Shown piece by piece: positions 62,010 to 64,000 of a stretch of DNA of 64,000 bases. The notes below the pieces were generated by a model. The model saw nothing but the letters and a program-made list of their open reading frames with translations. It was not told where the DNA came from and searched no databases. Position 1 is the stretch's first letter, and each line of letters begins with the position of its first letter. The position numbers were made by a program, and so were the translations under genes. This DNA comes from Saccharothrix luteola (GTDB lineage Bacteria; Actinomycetota; Actinomycetes; Mycobacteriales; Pseudonocardiaceae): assembly GCF_020859565.1 (NCBI RefSeq), contig NZ_JAJHUO010000031.1, positions 58,174 to 122,173 of the forward strand, given 5' to 3'.

Positions 62010-62300
62010 ATGAGCGAATTCACGCCCGAGCATCCCCGTGTCACCGTCGACGCTGTGGTCGACGCCGTTCGCGGGCTGGTCCGTGAGGGCATCAACCGCC
62101 GTGTGGTCGTGCGTGACAGCAAGGAGGACGTGGTGCTGGAGGTGCCGGTGGCTCTCGGGTTGGTCGCGGCGCTGGCCGCTCCGGTGGTCACGGCGATCGG
62201 CACCGGTGTCGCGCTGGCCGGCAAGTGCGGGATCACGCTCGAGAACCGCCAACAGCCTGGCAGTCAGTCCGTGACAACGGTCGAAAGCGAGCAGGTGTAG
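62010..62300 (+). CDS. DUF4342-type small protein
   Basis: A 96-residue protein: MSEFTPEHPRVTVDAVVDAV, RRVVVRDSKEDVVLEVPVAL and a hydrophobic segment (LVAALAAPVVTAIGTGVAL) followed by a polar tail. The pattern (short basic strand, dxLLxxPV, then a membrane-like segment) matches DUF4342 proteins of unknown function. ATG 62010 is preceded by AGGAGAG, slightly close. The preceding 220 bases hold no gene. Confidence 0.75.
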   Translation: MSEFTPEHPRVTVDAVVDAVRGLVREGINRRVVVRDSKEDVVLEVPVALGLVAALAAPVVTAIGTGVALAGKCGITLENRQQPGSQSVTTVESEQV

Positions 62301-62436
62301 TCAGCGGTCGCGGGTTGTCGCGGTAGCGAGGAGGTACGGGCGGGACGCGGTGGGTTGGTGCCGTCGTCAGTGGTGGTGACGGCGCCGCGCTTGATGCTGT
62401 GGCTGGAACGTCTGCGAGGGCTGGTGATCTTCCGGG

Positions 62437-62640
62437 TCAACCGCGCAGCGCGAGGAGGTCGACCTCGCGGACCACGGGCAGCCGTCCGCCCACCAAGTGC
62501 AGGGCACGCCCGGCCAGTTCGACCGGCGGGCGCACGGCCTCGGGCAGGAGGACGACGCTTCCGATGGTCCCCGCCTGCACCACGTTCGCATGACCCGGAT
62601 CCGAGATCAGATCGCTGGTGTCACCGGTTCCGGAGCCCAT
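62437..62640 (-). CDS. 67-residue protein with a VVQAG motif
   Basis: A short ORF with even coding text: SDLISDPGHANVVQAGTIGS, VVLLPEAVRPPVELAG, VGGRLPVVREVDLLALRG. NVVQAG followed by a short strand is a segment found near the start of many actinobacterial STAND-type and conflict-system proteins; here it is alone. It may be a real small protein, or a relic of a larger gene. ATG 62640 has a weak ribosome binding site. The hydrolase gene on the same strand lies 108 bp upstream. Confidence 0.45.
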   Translation of the reverse strand: MGSGTGDTSDLISDPGHANVVQAGTIGSVVLLPEAVRPPVELAGRALHLVGGRLPVVREVDLLALRG

Positions 62641-62748
62641 CGTTCACCCTTCCGCGCCGTCCGGGTGATCATCGCGTGAAAGGCAGGAGCGTTACGAATA
62701 ACGTCCCGACCGGCGCTGTGGATGCGGTGCGCGCCCCCGCCTCGTCGG

Positions 62749-63606
62749 TCAGGACCGGGCGCGATGGGCGTTCTCGACGATCGCGTCGATGATGGTCGGC
62801 CAGGTGCCGGGCGGGAGGTCGTGCCCCATGTCGGGGACGAGCACGAGCCGCGCACCGCTGATCGCCGCTGCGGTCGCCTCGCCGCCGGAGTGGTGGCACA
62901 TGCGGTCCGCCGTTCCGTGGATGACGACCGTCGGAGCCGTGACCAGTGCGAGCTGGTCGGTCCGATCGCCCGCCGCGCGCACTGCCCGGTACTGCCGGCG
63001 TCGACCTCCGCGGTGGTCGGGGTCGCGGCGGAACGAGAGCGCGGTCGCCCGCCTGATCTCGTCTACGTCCTGCTCGAACCCGGGGGAGCCGATGGTCTCG
63101 AACAGCCGCACGCGCCGTTCGATGGCCTGCTGCTCGGTGCGGGCAGGTCGGGAGAACAGGTGGCGGAGCAGGCGTGCGGAGGTGCGTCCCTTGCCGCGGC
63201 GACCGGTGGTGGACATGAGCGATGCCAGGCTGAGCACCCGTGAGGGGTGGAGCGCGGCCATGACCTGGGCGATCATTCCGCCCATCGACGCTCCCACCAC
63301 GTGGGCGCGCTCGACGGCGAGCGCGTCGAGGAGCCCGACGGTGTCGGCGGCCATGTCGGCCAACGTGTACTCGGCTCCGGGCAGGTGGGTCGAGCGGCCG
63401 GCGTCGCGGTTGTCGAAGCGGACGACGTGGAAGCCGCGCTCGGCGAGCCGTCGGCAGAACTCGTCGGGCCAGTGCACGAGCTGGAAGCCCAGGCCCATGA
63501 TCAGCAGCAGCACGGGCTGCCGCTCGTCGCCGAAGGCCTCGTAGCAGAGTTCGACGTCGTTGGCTGGAGCGATTCGTTCCACGGTGCCGGCCGTGTGGTC
63601 TTGCAT
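62749..63606 (-). CDS. alpha/beta hydrolase
   Basis: A 285-residue alpha/beta hydrolase: GLGFQLVHWPDEFCRRLAER, FDNRDAGRSTH (oxyanion/early strand), nucleophile S107 in VVGASMGGMIAQ, acid Asp in IHGTADRMC, base H262 in PDMGHDLP. This matches the homoserine-acetyltransferase/aclacinomycin-esterase-like (RdmC-type) branch, with the FDNRDxGxS motif. ATG 63606 is preferred; the 25 residues before it are not family-like. Confidence 0.85.
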   Translation of the reverse strand: MQDHTAGTVERIAPANDVELCYEAFGDERQPVLLLIMGLGFQLVHWPDEFCRRLAERGFHVVRFDNRDAGRSTHLPGAEYTLADMAADTVGLLDALAVERAHVVGASMGGMIAQVMAALHPSRVLSLASLMSTTGRRGKGRTSARLLRHLFSRPARTEQQAIERRVRLFETIGSPGFEQDVDEIRRATALSFRRDPDHRGGRRRQYRAVRAAGDRTDQLALVTAPTVVIHGTADRMCHHSGGEATAAAISGARLVLVPDMGHDLPPGTWPTIIDAIVENAHRARS

Positions 63607-63699
63607 GAATGTTCCGCCGTTCGGGATGGGTGACTGCGGCACTCCACGTCCTCGGGCGCGCTGTGCCACTCGAAGAGTCATCGCTGGTGTTGGGTCTCG

Positions 63700-63903
63700 G
63701 GTGGTAGCTCATAACCTACGAAGGACACTACAACCGCTACCGGCCCGACAAGCCCGCGACCAGTTCGAGCAGGACGCTCACGGCGGTGAGCCAGGTTGTC
63801 GCTGACCCCGACAGACAGCACCGGGCGAAGGTCGTCACCGTGGACGTGCAGGGCGTCCGCTCGACCATGACCCAAGGCCTGATCTTCACCCTGTCACCGG
63901 CCT
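63700..63903 (+). pseudogene. C-terminal remnant of an unidentified gene
   Basis: Plus-strand text ends QHRAKVVTVDVQGVRSTMTQ, GLIFTLSPA and a stop at about 63903, following a degraded stretch (YEGHYNRYRPDK). It reads as the tail of a real protein but has no start and no recognised family. Confidence 0.3.
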
Positions 63904-63924
63904 GACCCGCACGACTTCGTGGGC

Positions 63925-63994
63925 GGGGGGGGGGGGGGGGGGGGGGGGCCCCCCCCCCCCCCCCGGGCCAACACCCGCAAGACCCCCGGGGGGG
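63925..63994. repeat. G/C homopolymer tract at the window edge
   Basis: A run of about 24 G followed by about 16 C, then further C and G runs. It could form an extreme hairpin, or mark low-quality sequence. Confidence 0.55.
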
Positions 63995-64000
63995 ACCAGA

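Overview
The window is very GC-rich DNA (roughly 70% G+C, codons ending mostly in G or C) with GTG/TTG starts, many 4-base ATGA/GTGA gene overlaps and several probably leaderless promoters. Gene content (a calerythrin-like EF-hand protein, a SARP/NB-ARC/TPR regulator, a DUF3558-type lipoprotein, a CU044_5270-type protein beside a sigma factor, CBM2 and GH62 secreted proteins) points to a filamentous actinomycete, most likely of the Pseudonocardiaceae. That placement is inference from families, not a computed classification.

Layout. 1-6250: a dienelactone-hydrolase-like gene, an EF-hand calcium protein, an acyl-CoA-dehydrogenase-fold flavoprotein and an ECF sigma/CU044_5270 pair, with decayed insertion sequences between them. 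6670-10990: a small membrane protein and a SARP-NB-ARC-TPR regulator divergent from a secreted protein. 11220-15000: a truncated GH62 arabinofuranosidase, an orphan JetD/TIGR02679-like protein and two decayed transposons. 15027-18174: a MerR-type regulator overlapping a VIT/VWA protein. 18474-20413: a 48-codon ORF overlapping a stand-alone condensation-domain protein. 20480-23420: nested IS remnants and one intact IS1182-type element. 23420-30233: a GAF protein, an alpha/beta hydrolase, and an HTH-NB-ARC-TPR regulator divergent from a sialidase-like secreted protein that converges on a small secreted protein. 30224-35336: a five-gene oligopeptide ABC transporter operon with a frameshifted permease. 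35672-37201: divergent SDR/TetR pair with paired operators. 37300-44530: an IS graveyard carrying a few live genes (Nudix, lipid kinase, CBM2 protein, small hypothetical, SDR). 44530-46398: an anti-sigma-type ATPase, a GlsB/YeaQ membrane protein and an HPF/RaiA-like protein. 47219-52124: UDP-GlcNAc 2-epimerase, cupin, FG-GAP beta-propeller and a Tat-exported flavin oxidase. 52186-55138: SDR and MFS divergent from a LysR regulator. 55140-57000: gene debris. 57093-63606: hydrolases, a molybdenum hydroxylase LMS operon, a DUF4342 protein and a short protein.

Most notable signals. (1) Two convergent secreted-protein genes (28296-29612 and 29690-30112) carry the same array of 11-bp direct repeats at a similar distance upstream, in the same orientation relative to the gene, followed by the same CTAYTGGCCC block. 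The first array lies between the sialidase-like gene and a STAND-type regulator, so a small regulon is proposed. The SARP locus at 7.1-10.9 kb has the same architecture. (2) 47.2-52.1 kb looks like a split two-protein aldos-2-ulose dehydratase (propeller plus cupin) in an operon with a sugar-nucleotide epimerase and next to a predicted bicovalent flavin sugar oxidase. (3) At least eight transposon types are present, almost all broken. One family can be rebuilt from fragments, including its terminal inverted repeats, and its ends have become part of neighbouring genes. (4) Several host genes are visibly damaged: GH62, oppB-like, BNR hydrolase, histidine kinase, response regulator and lipoprotein.

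No rRNA, tRNA or CRISPR array was recognised. Long G/C homopolymer tracts at 29.6, 45.2 and 63.9 kb are likely assembly trouble spots or extreme GC hairpins.
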